Positions 1-7,185 of a stretch of DNA of 48,048 bases are shown in pieces (position 1 is the first letter of the stretch; each line of letters begins with the position of its first letter). The DNA is taken from positions 1-48,048 of IMG/VR virus record IMGVR_UViG_3300042888_001925. One strand, written 5' to 3'. The stretch is from a virus. A program made the translations under genes and the position numbers. The notes beneath the pieces were generated by a model. The model did not search any database and had not been told where the DNA came from. It saw nothing but the letters and a program-made list of their open reading frames with translations.

Positions 1-403
1 CCAGCTTGTTCAGCTTGACCCACTGTTGCAACTGCTTGCGAATAATGTCTACTTCGTGGTCTGTGGGTTTGTCTTTGTAGTCTACTTCAAATGGTGTGCC
101 ATTTGACTGGTTGGGCTGTGTGCTAAACTCAGCAATGATATCCAGACATGCATTGATTTCTGAATCCATGTCCATGTTTTCGTACTGGTTGTAACGTTCA
201 ATTCGGTTGGGATGACCCGAATACACTTCTGGCAATCGACTGGCATAGTTACGAAACACAAAGTCTGCTTGTACTCCTGAATTGTTTCCGTCGTTTTTGG
301 GATACCCGTTTAGGCCAAACTGATTTTTTCCCGATATAGGACTCAGCTGGCCAGACGTGTCTGCCACTTTGAAATATTTTTTCCAGGATTGTTGTTCTGC
401 CAT
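1..403 (-). CDS. 20: Portal vertex protein, T4 gp20-like (N-terminal part only)
   Basis: The reading frame starts at an ATG (positions 403-401, minus strand) and stays open to the window edge, so about 134 N-terminal residues are visible and the rest is missing. The stretch YNQYENMDMDSEINACLDII is typical of the N-terminal part of T4-type portal proteins, in which the chain begins to wrap around the portal ring. Portals form the dodecameric DNA gateway at the capsid vertex, dock the terminase during packaging and hold the tail afterwards. The gene follows the tape measure gene on the same strand with an 18-nt gap, so both are probably co-transcribed late. A GGTAAATA box lies 7 nt before the start codon. 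The family call rests on the N-terminus alone; the diagnostic core lies outside the window. Confidence 0.8.
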   Translation of the reverse strand, partial: MAEQQSWKKYFKVADTSGQLSPISGKNQFGLNGYPKNDGNNSGVQADFVFRNYASRLPEVYSGHPNRIERYNQYENMDMDSEINACLDIIAEFSTQPNQSNGTPFEVDYKDKPTDHEVDIIRKQLQQWVKLNKL

Positions 404-421
404 AGTAAGTTATTTACCGTG

Positions 422-3373
422 TTAGTAGCTGGATGCCAGTATCTTTTGCTGTACATCCACACCGTTTTTGGTGGCAGATACAAGTTCTTGCAACAGGGGT
501 GCTATTTCAGAGGAATCCATCGACAGGGCACGACCGGTCATTGTCACAGCAAACTTCTCTGCCATGCTGCTCATGCCTTTTATGAGTTCTTCACCAACCT
601 GTTTGAGTGCTGCTTCTGTGGTGGTATTGCCTTGTTCTTTAATTTCTTTCAATCGGTCAGCCATATCTTGGTCTATCCCCGGAAGAGCCTTGGTACCAAG
701 TTCGGCATTGACCAATTTATAGTTGGTGGCCAGACCAGACGATAGAATTTGTTTCCAGGTAGCAGGATCTGTAATTATTTGACTGGTTTTGTCAAATGCC
801 CCAACTGCTTCCGCAAGTTTTTTAACTGCCTCAATGTCAGTGGACATTGGTCCCATATTGTAACCTGCATACTCATTGTATCCGCCCATGCTAGGAGTAT
901 TCAGTGCATCTTTCAAATTCAAACTTACAGGCACAGCACCATCTTTTAATGGGATTACTGCTTCGTCTCTGCCGCCTTCTCCAATGATAGCCGGAGTTCC
1001 GCCATTGGACGCCTTGACTATGCCGCCGTCTGCCATCATTTGCACATGAGGGTGGTCGTTAGCAATAAAAGGACGGAATAAACCAGCATTGGCCAATAGC
1101 TCGTCTATGGGTCCTTTGCTTTTTCCCATGCCTGCTACACTGATATCTACTGCATTACCAACACCGTGTAAGCTGCCTCGGCCTTGTCCCTTGACTTGAT
1201 AAGTCTTGCCTTTGTAGGTTATTTCCTGATCATCTTTTGGAGCAGCAGGCATAAGGATACCTGGCTCCTTGAGTATGTTGCCTCTGACCCAGAGTTCTGC
1301 CTGCTTCTGGTCAGATCTATAAGCACTGTTTACATCCACTGATTTGCCAGATGCTTGTGCAAATTGTTCCAATCTTGAAACCATCTCTGGTATAACGCCA
1401 GACATGTCTGCGTTTGGGCCTATTTTGAGACTACCAGCACCACCTGCTGCAGGCGTAGTTTTTCCCGGTTGGCCGTCGGGTGAACCGGCTGATGGAGGAG
1501 GTGATCCGCCTGCTGGAGCCATTGATCGTGTTGTTGCGCCGCTTGCAGGTGCTGCGCCGCTTGCAGGTGTTGCGCCGCCACCTGCTGCTGGTGCTGCTCC
1601 TCCACCTGCTGGTGCAGCCGTACCAGCACGACGTGCAGTTCTTTCGGCATTTTTTTCTCTCTGAGCTGCTGCTCTCAGAGCATTGGTTTCATTCATCATG
1701 TCCCGAGCACTGTCAGCTGCTTGTTTTTTGATAGCTTCTTTTTGTTCTTTGCTTAATGCAGCATCTTTTTCTGCTGCTCTTGCTCGCTCTGCATCTGCTT
1801 TGGCTTTTTCTGTTGCTGCTGCGACTGTCTTTCTTGCTTCGTCTGTTGACGGTCCAGTGCTTGCTGCTGTAGCTGCTTGTGGCCCAACACCTACGCCAAA
1901 CATTTTGGCCATTGCACCAGCAGCTAAAGTAGTTTTTTCAACCAATACAGTCATGGCCTTGGTAGCAGGTACCACTCCAGCAAATACAAATTGTTCTACT
2001 GCTTTATTGCCTTTTTGTTGCATGAGAACCAGATCCGTTTGTGCTTGCACTGCTGCGTCTGCTGCTTTGCTACCGTCCATTCCTTGCTTTTTACGTTCGT
2101 CATCGGCCTTCTTCATGTTTGCAACAATATCGCCGTCGGCCATTTGTCGAGCTTTTTCAAACTCTGAAAAATCACCAATGCTTGCATTTACTCCAGCTAA
2201 TCCAATGTTAACATCATCATTGAACTTGCCAATTGTTTTACCTGTTTTTTGTGCTGCTTCAGCTACTGACATCTGGTTTTTAATAACCATGTCAGTTGTA
2301 CGCATCATTTCATTCTGACTAGCAATACCAACCTCAATTGCGTCAGCATTAGCATAGTTTCCAGTAACAGATGCCTGAAAAGCAGCAGCCATTTTTGGAC
2401 CCATAGCACTATACATTGAATTTAATGCCATTAATCTGTCAACTGCTTCTGTTTGGCCTGCTTTTGTTAGTTCTCGAACTTTGGATGCAAATTGTTGTTG
2501 CTGCAAAGCTCGAGCCTGCTGATCTTCCATCTCTTTGCGAGACTGACCTGTAACTTTAGCCAACAAGTCCTGTTCGTTTAAATATTTTTTTGCGCCTGCT
2601 GCTAGCTCTTCTGTGGTTTTATTTTGTGCAGCACCTGTGCGAGTTTGTATTCTCAAATAAGCCATTGATCCAGCGTTAATTTGCTCTTGACTCAGGCCAG
2701 CATTCATCAACGACTCTTTGAACGGCTCCATTGCTTCGCCCATGTCAGCAAATCGTTTGCGGCCTTCGAATACACTACCTGAAAATAACGCAAGATCTTT
2801 GGAATTTGCTGCGATCAGTTCAGTGTACTGACCAATCTCGTTCATGCTCAAACCAAGCTTCTTGGCATCATTGAACAGTCCAGTCATGCCATCGCTGGCA
2901 GCAGCACCTGATTGAGCTAGATCTTGATAGCCTTTGTACAGCTGATCGCTCATGGTATTGGCAGCTTGTGTGTACTTTTTACCTGCTTCTAAAAAAGATA
3001 CCGTGAGCAATCCTATGCCAGCCATCAAACCTTTGATCAATGGGCCGCCAGGTACCAGCAAAGTAAGGGCAACTGCTGCCAACTTGGCTGAATCGGTTAA
3101 ATCGTCTAAAGTGCTGTTTAGTGCAGCAGCACCTTTTTTGCCGTCAAGTAGAGCTTTTCCAGAATTGAATGCCGCTGAGCCCAATTTTGAAAGAGCATCA
3201 GCACCCATGCCAGATGCCTTACTAAAGCCGTCTAAGCCATATTTGGTTTTCATTTCAGCGTCTTTGAGACGCTCAGCTGTGGAGACGTGTAATTCCCCGT
3301 ACATTCGCATCTCTCGATTGACCTGCGCCATTATCTCAGCAAACTCTTGCGATTCGCGATTTATTTCAGCCAT
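422..3373 (-). CDS. Tape measure protein with embedded M15 (VanY-like) peptidase domain
   Basis: This 983-residue protein has tape-measure features: long helical, Ala/Lys/Gln-rich stretches, a hydrophobic segment near residues 97-126 and a C-terminal motif, GGTPAIIGEGGRDEAVIPL, very common in phage tape measures. Tape measure proteins set tail length and pass through the cell envelope during DNA ejection. A Gly/Ala/Pro-rich linker (roughly residues 580-650) precedes an M15-type peptidase domain: SLHGVGNAVD supplies H736 and D743, and DHPH supplies H776 with an acidic D773 three residues earlier, matching the SxHxxGxAxD...(E/D)xxH zinc pattern. This family cleaves peptidoglycan peptide bonds. 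The gene sits between the portal and a divergent gp26-like gene, unlike the T4 order where gp29 lies among the hub genes. A perfect minus-strand late promoter precedes it. T4 gp29 (590 aa) is shorter and has no peptidase domain, to my knowledge. Confidence 0.85.
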   Translation of the reverse strand: MAEINRESQEFAEIMAQVNREMRMYGELHVSTAERLKDAEMKTKYGLDGFSKASGMGADALSKLGSAAFNSGKALLDGKKGAAALNSTLDDLTDSAKLAAVALTLLVPGGPLIKGLMAGIGLLTVSFLEAGKKYTQAANTMSDQLYKGYQDLAQSGAAASDGMTGLFNDAKKLGLSMNEIGQYTELIAANSKDLALFSGSVFEGRKRFADMGEAMEPFKESLMNAGLSQEQINAGSMAYLRIQTRTGAAQNKTTEELAAGAKKYLNEQDLLAKVTGQSRKEMEDQQARALQQQQFASKVRELTKAGQTEAVDRLMALNSMYSAMGPKMAAAFQASVTGNYANADAIEVGIASQNEMMRTTDMVIKNQMSVAEAAQKTGKTIGKFNDDVNIGLAGVNASIGDFSEFEKARQMADGDIVANMKKADDERKKQGMDGSKAADAAVQAQTDLVLMQQKGNKAVEQFVFAGVVPATKAMTVLVEKTTLAAGAMAKMFGVGVGPQAATAASTGPSTDEARKTVAAATEKAKADAERARAAEKDAALSKEQKEAIKKQAADSARDMMNETNALRAAAQREKNAERTARRAGTAAPAGGGAAPAAGGGATPASGAAPASGATTRSMAPAGGSPPPSAGSPDGQPGKTTPAAGGAGSLKIGPNADMSGVIPEMVSRLEQFAQASGKSVDVNSAYRSDQKQAELWVRGNILKEPGILMPAAPKDDQEITYKGKTYQVKGQGRGSLHGVGNAVDISVAGMGKSKGPIDELLANAGLFRPFIANDHPHVQMMADGGIVKASNGGTPAIIGEGGRDEAVIPLKDGAVPVSLNLKDALNTPSMGGYNEYAGYNMGPMSTDIEAVKKLAEAVGAFDKTSQIITDPATWKQILSSGLATNYKLVNAELGTKALPGIDQDMADRLKEIKEQGNTTTEAALKQVGEELIKGMSSMAEKFAVTMTGRALSMDSSEIAPLLQELVSATKNGVDVQQKILASSY

Positions 3374-3397
3374 TTTTGTTGCCCATAAGTAGAACTA

Positions 3398-3405
3398 TAT
3401 TTATA
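3398..3405 (-). promoter_or_regulatory. T4-type late promoter TATAAATA for the tape measure/portal genes
   Basis: The minus strand reads TATAAATA exactly, the T4 late promoter -10 box recognised by gp55-bearing RNA polymerase. It lies 24 nt before the tape measure ATG (3373), giving a leader of about 19 nt if transcription starts about 6 nt past the box. It sits inside the 40-nt divergent gap between the tape measure gene and the plus-strand gp26-like gene. A gp55 homologue is encoded at 11298-12227. Confidence 0.75.
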
Positions 3406-3413
3406 GGTATTCT

Positions 3414-4256
3414 ATGACCCAGATTTCTAACCCGCTGCGACAATACTTTAGACAGCCTGCAATTTACTTGCGATTACCCACTGGCGGCCGGCACTGGCCT
3501 TCAGGCTCACTAGACCTACCGGCCAATGGAGAACTGCCTGTGTTGCCCATGACTGCCATTGACGAAATCACCTACAGAACTCCCGACGGCCTGTTCAACG
3601 GGCAAGCAGTGGTTAGTGTGATACAAAGTTGTGTGCCCAGTATCAAAGATGCTTGGAAAATTCCGCAGCCGGATCTCAATGCAATTTTGACTGCCATACG
3701 AATTGCCAGCTACGGACATGAACTTGAAATTGGCACCAAATGCCCCAATTGCACACACGAAGATGATTATGTGTTAGATCTGCGAACTGTGTTGGATCAG
3801 TTGAAAAGTGCAGATTTTGATGAACCAATGGTGCATGGTGACTTGACCATTACATTCTGCCCCATGAGCTACGAGAGTCAAAACATGACCAATCAAGAGC
3901 AGTTTGAAGAACAAAAAATAATGCAACTGTTGCCAACAGCAGACATGGAAGAAAAAGAAAAAATTCTTAGAATGCAAGAAGTCTTGAAGAACATCACTGA
4001 GCTTACACTCAAAGCACTCAAGTGGAGTATTGCCAGTATTCGAACTCCGGCTGCTATTGTGAGTGAGCCTGAATTCATTGACGACTTTTTGAAAAACTGC
4101 GATCGAGCCTTGTTTACCAAGATACGAGACCGTGTGATTGAACTGCGTCAAAATTCTGAAATCAAACCAGTTGGTATCACTTGCACCGAATGCGATAACG
4201 TCTACGAACAGCCCTTGACCTTGGATATGACAAGTTTTTTCGCACCCGCCTCCTGA
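3414..4256 (+). CDS. 26: gp26-like baseplate hub/tail assembly protein (zero-frame product)
   Basis: The 280-residue product resembles the T4-type baseplate protein family that includes gp26 (Pfam 'T4_baseplate'), whose members assist assembly of the central hub and tape measure. Two cysteine pairs, KCPNC (C110/C113) and CTEC (C257/C260), could form a split zinc ribbon. A helical, charged region (residues about 165-200) lies between them. The gene is divergent from the tape measure gene, with which tail-assembly chaperones usually pair. The frame ends only four codons after a T_TTT_TTC heptamer (4235-4241), the layout of lambda G/GT tail chaperone genes, so this protein is probably also made as a longer -1 frameshift fusion of 352 residues. 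The exact family is moderately certain; the size is larger than T4 gp26 (208 aa). Confidence 0.65.
   Translation: MTQISNPLRQYFRQPAIYLRLPTGGRHWPSGSLDLPANGELPVLPMTAIDEITYRTPDGLFNGQAVVSVIQSCVPSIKDAWKIPQPDLNAILTAIRIASYGHELEIGTKCPNCTHEDDYVLDLRTVLDQLKSADFDEPMVHGDLTITFCPMSYESQNMTNQEQFEEQKIMQLLPTADMEEKEKILRMQEVLKNITELTLKALKWSIASIRTPAAIVSEPEFIDDFLKNCDRALFTKIRDRVIELRQNSEIKPVGITCTECDNVYEQPLTLDMTSFFAPAS
4235..4241 (+). promoter_or_regulatory. Candidate programmed -1 frameshift slippery site T_TTT_TTC
   Basis: In the frame of the gp26-like gene the codons read AGT TTT TTC GCA, so the heptamer T TTT TTC fits X_XXY_YYZ exactly. Slipping back one base puts ribosomes into a frame that is open from 4235 to the stop at 4469-4471, giving a fusion continuing FF-RTRLLTSNAQEIADIVDGME. 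The zero frame stops at 4254-4256, shortly afterwards. I see no strong stimulatory stem-loop immediately downstream; a weak GCCG/CGGC pairing at about 4277-4294 is the only candidate. Confidence 0.6.
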
Positions 4257-4285
4257 CATCTAATGCCCAGGAAATTGCCGACATA

Positions 4286-4471
4286 GTGGACGGCATGGAG
4301 CGGGAGGCCGATAGTATCCGAAATGAAAGTTTAAAAATGTCATGGTACATGCGTGGTGGCATAACTTATGATCAAGTGCTGGCCTTGAGTCCAAACGAAC
4401 GCAAGATGATTTCGGCTATTATCAAAGACAACTTGGAAACTACCAAGAAAAGCAAACTGCCATTTTTCTAA
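4286..4471 (+). CDS. Small tail-assembly ORF, probably the -1 frameshift extension of the gp26-like gene
   Basis: The conserved-looking protein MSWYMRGGITYDQ...NLETTKKSKLPFF is charged, helical and ends in LPFF, like small proteins beside hub genes of marine T4-like phages. As a separate gene it would need a GTG start at 4286 (or the ATG at 4295), and neither has a recognisable Shine-Dalgarno sequence. The frame is open upstream through the end of the gp26-like gene back to the slippery heptamer at 4235-4241. The likely product is therefore a 76-residue extension joined to 276 residues of the gp26-like protein, in the manner of lambda gpG-T. Its stop overlaps the next start (TAATG). Independent translation remains possible. 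Confidence 0.6.
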   Translation: MDGMEREADSIRNESLKMSWYMRGGITYDQVLALSPNERKMISAIIKDNLETTKKSKLPFF

Positions 4472-4977
4472 TGTTAGACATTGATCAAGTCACTCAAGAT
4501 ATCCTGCACTGGGTAGAGAACTTTGTAGAAGTTCCACATCCTGCACTGGGCAATTGGGCTCCTTGCCCATTTGCTAGAAAAGCACGACTGTCGGGCACAG
4601 TCAAAGTTGTTGTCGGGTCAGACCCATATTTTGATCTATTCACCCGCTGCAGAGACGGCCTAGGCACAGCAGAAGTCATAGTGTATGCTTATGATCCTGC
4701 AGAATGGGACTATACCACATTCCATTCTAGCCTAGACCAGGCCAATCGCGAATTTTTACTAGCAAATGATTTGTTGGTGTTAGAAGATCATCCTGCTGAC
4801 CCTGAAATTGTCAACGGCATCAGCATGAATCAAGGCACCTATGCCCTGGCCATGTTGCAAAGTCTCAGCAAACTGAACACAGCAGCAGCGCAAATGCATC
4901 ACAAAGGATTTTACGACTCCTGGCCTGATGATTATCTCGCAACACTGTTCAATCATAGACAGGATCCTAGATCATGA
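4471..4977 (+). CDS. DUF1415-like protein of unknown function
   Basis: The 168-residue protein has an N-terminal pattern of WVENFVEV, then a WAPCPFARKARLSG segment and VKVVV, which parallels the WVE...LCPFA...V pattern of the DUF1415 family found in bacteria. The biochemical role of that family is not established. The start codon shares a base with the preceding stop (TAATG) and the end overlaps the next gene by ATGA, so translation is coupled along the operon that begins with the gp26-like gene. There is no signal peptide or membrane segment. The family assignment rests on one motif region and is tentative; a structural or host-interaction role cannot be excluded. Confidence 0.5.
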   Translation: MLDIDQVTQDILHWVENFVEVPHPALGNWAPCPFARKARLSGTVKVVVGSDPYFDLFTRCRDGLGTAEVIVYAYDPAEWDYTTFHSSLDQANREFLLANDLLVLEDHPADPEIVNGISMNQGTYALAMLQSLSKLNTAAAQMHHKGFYDSWPDDYLATLFNHRQDPRS

Positions 4978-5417
4978 GCTATCAGTTTGCTAGAATTGAC
5001 CTGAGCAAGACCAATTACACGCCTGCTGTGTCTTGGCAGTACATCACCAGTAGAGAACCTGATGTGTTGGCCAAGCTGGATGACATATACAGAACCTATT
5101 GCATCTACAAACACTTTGCTAGTGTAATGCCTATGTTCCATAGTCGTTATTCAGACCCAATGGCAGAAATCATTGGCTACTACGATCAAGACCGACTAGT
5201 AGCGTTTTCGCTGATTCGCAAGTTTGATCTGCACAATGCCTTGTGTGATCAATTTGCATGGACATATCATCAACCCCGATTGAGATTGGGTATAGAAACA
5301 ATGAAAGCAGAGTGTGCTATCTACAAAGCTCGAGGGTTCCAATACCTGTATCTCGAACAAGCACACTTGTACAAATCCAGCATGGACGGGTTTGAAATAC
5401 TAGGACCACTGGAGTAA
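4974..5417 (+). CDS. Hypothetical protein, possible GNAT-fold acyltransferase
   Basis: The 147-residue protein starts in an ATGA overlap with the previous gene. Its central part, IIGYYDQDRLVAFSLIRKF followed by an acidic/aromatic strand and a long helix ending in ARGFQYLYLEQAH, follows the strand-turn-strand-helix rhythm of GNAT acyltransferases ('G.y...LVAF...' then a helix then 'G...lyL'). I do not see a clear Q/RxxGxG/A acetyl-CoA loop, so it may be a divergent or non-catalytic member, or unrelated. It belongs to the same run of small genes as its neighbours, with only 4 nt before the next gene. No partner or substrate can be named from sequence. Confidence 0.45.
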   Translation: MSYQFARIDLSKTNYTPAVSWQYITSREPDVLAKLDDIYRTYCIYKHFASVMPMFHSRYSDPMAEIIGYYDQDRLVAFSLIRKFDLHNALCDQFAWTYHQPRLRLGIETMKAECAIYKARGFQYLYLEQAHLYKSSMDGFEILGPLE

Positions 5418-5421
5418 ACAC

Positions 5422-5760
5422 ATGGCAGACTTATACACAATTTGGGCAAACAAAGAAGGCAACATTTCAGACCTTGAATGGGTCAACGGAATGAAAAGTT
5501 TCTTTGATCATTTGATTTCTGAAGGCCGGATGGAAAGCTACAGAATCACACGTTGCAAGATGGGATTTCGCAGTATTGCCGACATGCCAGAATGGATGAT
5601 CATAATGGAGTTCACAGGCATGGCACAAATGGACGAAGCTTTTAAACGAGTAGCACCCTTAGAAGGCGAACTCGAAGTCAAACACAAAAGTTTCAATCAG
5701 TTTGTTTCGGGTGACATTCAACATGCCTTGTTTAGAGATTGGCCAGATGCAATCTTGTAA
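5422..5760 (+). CDS. DUF6614-like small protein
   Basis: The 112-residue protein begins MADLYTIWANKEGNISDLEW, continues with a helix holding FFDHLISEGRMESYRITRCK, then a strand MIIMEFTGMAQMDEAFKRVA. This order (strand, helix, strand, 'hiMIE...lAQLD.AF') matches my recollection of the DUF6614 family, which looks like a small alpha-beta dimeric-barrel fold of unknown function in bacteria. The gene has a normal ATG 4 nt after the upstream stop and overlaps the following gene by 14 nt. Its role in the phage is unknown. It could be a host-derived metabolic accessory gene. Confidence 0.5.
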   Translation: MADLYTIWANKEGNISDLEWVNGMKSFFDHLISEGRMESYRITRCKMGFRSIADMPEWMIIMEFTGMAQMDEAFKRVAPLEGELEVKHKSFNQFVSGDIQHALFRDWPDAIL

Positions 5761-6769
5761 AATCAACATACTATTTTTGCCATACCATAACACTGGTGGA
5801 CATTTTATCAACTGGAGTTTGTATTATATTTGCAATCAAATAACCTATTTGGCAAACAATTCTAAAATAGTACACATGGACGCCAAGGAATCAACCTCTA
5901 CTGCTTGGCATCAATATCCGTCATTCATAGTAAAAGGATTTGACTCTTTAAAAAATACTATTCACACTCTAAGAAATGTGCAAGATATACCAGTTGTTAA
6001 CTTATATCTTGCAAATTTAGAAATGAATAATGCAACAAATATATTGTTTAACAGAACTATAGAAGAATCTACAGTTCAACAACGGACTCAGGCACACAAA
6101 TATATAGCAACTGATTCAAAAAAGATGTTATCGTACTGTCAAGAACAACAAATTCCACTAGTAGTGTTTGACTATTATCACAGCGATCTGTTGAACATTT
6201 TTTATAATAATAGATTTCCGTTAGATTGGAATGGGTACGATGTATCAGATTCGCATACGCTGTATAGCAATTTTGAAAAAACTTTTTTCAAAATCACAGG
6301 CACACAGTTTGATTCCAATATATGGGATCAACGAGAGAAACTAGCATTAATTTTAAAAACACAAACAAATTATAATATTTCAACATGGTACAATCAACAT
6401 CTTCCGCACTTGTACTATACCACCGATGACATATGGAACGACTTACCGTTAGTAATAGTAGAAATTTGTCAATTTTTAAAATTACCGGTAGATATAAACA
6501 AACTTGAATCTTGGCAACTTATCTGGGACAAATGGCGAAAAAATCATCAACCACAATTCAGTAGGCACTTTGACAGAATTATTGATAGCATAGTTAACAA
6601 TAGATATATGATACTTGACCGATTTAATTTAAACATCTTTCATGAAGCATTAATACAGAATGCATTGATAGTCAGGCACAATCTAAATTTAAAAACATGG
6701 CAGTTGGCAAAGTTCCCCAGCAACACACAAGATTTGCACAAATTATTAGAACCCAATATACATCACTAA
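5747..6769 (+). CDS. AT-rich orphan protein, possibly sulfotransferase-like N-terminus
   Basis: I chose the ATG at 5747 (product MQSCKINILFLPYHNTGGHFINW..., 340 aa); an in-frame ATG at 5702 would add 15 residues and overlap the previous gene by 59 nt instead of 14. The N-terminal strand-loop-helix (LPYHNTGGHFINWSLYYI) has the look of a P-loop or PAPS-binding loop, as in sulfotransferase-like proteins, but the match is weak and no second motif is obvious. The protein is rich in Asn, Ile, Lys, Tyr and aromatic residues. Its codons end in A or T far more often than those of the neighbouring genes, which suggests recent acquisition. It is the last plus-strand gene before a hairpin-rich convergent gap. 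Confidence 0.5.
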   Translation: MQSCKINILFLPYHNTGGHFINWSLYYICNQITYLANNSKIVHMDAKESTSTAWHQYPSFIVKGFDSLKNTIHTLRNVQDIPVVNLYLANLEMNNATNILFNRTIEESTVQQRTQAHKYIATDSKKMLSYCQEQQIPLVVFDYYHSDLLNIFYNNRFPLDWNGYDVSDSHTLYSNFEKTFFKITGTQFDSNIWDQREKLALILKTQTNYNISTWYNQHLPHLYYTTDDIWNDLPLVIVEICQFLKLPVDINKLESWQLIWDKWRKNHQPQFSRHFDRIIDSIVNNRYMILDRFNLNIFHEALIQNALIVRHNLNLKTWQLAKFPSNTQDLHKLLEPNIHH

Positions 6770-6773
6770 TGCA

Positions 6774-6794
6774 GAACTTCGCAATGCGAAGTTC
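6774..6794. terminator. Perfect hairpin just after the AT-rich gene
   Basis: GAACTTCGC, a 3-nt loop AAT, then GCGAAGTTC form a perfect 9-bp stem starting 5 nt after the stop at 6767-6769. It could end or protect the plus-strand transcript. There is no T-run after it on either strand, so intrinsic termination is uncertain. Confidence 0.45.
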
Positions 6795-6795
6795 T

Positions 6796-6897
6796 ATTGA
6801 CTCGCTATGCTCGTCAATGTTATTAAGTTTAATTACGAAACTGAACTAAGTATCATCTAGATACTGTGGTCATAATTCACCGTATGCACGGTGAATT
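6796..6897. repeat. Three further inverted repeats (hairpins) in the convergent gap
   Basis: ATTGAC (6796-6801) pairs with GTCAAT (6813-6818), with an imperfect interior. AGTATC (6849-6854) pairs with GATACT (6860-6865) around a 5-nt loop. AATTCACCGT (6874-6883) pairs perfectly with ACGGTGAATT (6888-6897) around ATGC. With the hairpin at 6774-6794, four stems occur in 124 nt with no ORF. They could act as bidirectional terminators or transcript-end protection, or be part of a structured RNA. Confidence 0.5.
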
Positions 6898-6919
6898 GAA
6901 AGCATCATCTGAGTGACAG

Positions 6920-7185
6920 CAGTCATCTATAATAATGAGATTGTAGTTTCCTACGCGGAGGCGGTTGACCGGTACCCCCTACTCAAGCTTCACATATCAA
7001 CGGAACCCTAGTAACCCGATCAAGATCCAAGTCCTATAAGCAGGGGTTGTATCTGTTTCACAGAGCCCCGACCATTTGTTGCCTTAAGTTAGCAATTGCC
7101 TTTGACGTCCAAGTCCAGACCGGGTATCTCACCGTTCCTCAATGGAGCCGAACCAAACATTCGGCACAGTGTCGTTTGTGTTGCC
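6920..7185. ncRNA. Candidate structured RNA region, family unknown
   Basis: This 266-nt stretch has no ORF but is higher in GC than the AT-rich gene before it and holds several stems. GTAG/CTAC (6943-6954) encloses TTTC, which reads GAAA, a GNRA loop, on the minus strand. GGGG (7043-7046) pairs with CCCC (7066-7069) and encloses TCTG/CAGA. GCCGAA (7147-7152) pairs with TTCGGC (7160-7165). Two short repeats also occur: TCCAAGTCC near 7026 and 7108, and GTTGCCTTAA at 7078-7087 and 7180-7189. The region directly follows the GIY-YIG gene on the minus strand. I could not match it to tRNA, tmRNA, RNase P, or group I or II intron cores. Confidence 0.3.

Noticed and set aside
1540-1640. Short GC-rich direct repeats as a mobile or CRISPR-like element
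   Set aside because: They encode the Ala/Gly/Pro-rich linker of the tape measure protein and stay in frame, so they are low-complexity coding sequence.
1683-2318. 211-codon plus-strand frame inside the tape measure gene
   Set aside because: It lies antisense to a well supported coding region, has skewed composition from the Ala-rich opposite strand, and encodes no recognisable domain.
3774-4259. 161-codon minus-strand frame opposite the gp26-like gene
   Set aside because: It is a shadow of the plus-strand gene, with no motif and a composition typical of a reversed frame.
5702-5746. Upstream ATG start for the AT-rich gene
   Set aside because: It would add 15 residues read from within the DUF6614-like gene. 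The ATG at 5747 gives a normal first strand and a short overlap.
7052-7165. tRNA or tmRNA in the gap (GGTTCGGCTCC on the minus strand resembles a T arm)
   Set aside because: No matching acceptor stem, D arm or anticodon arm can be drawn around it, and the segment is better explained as the GCCGAA/TTCGGC hairpin.
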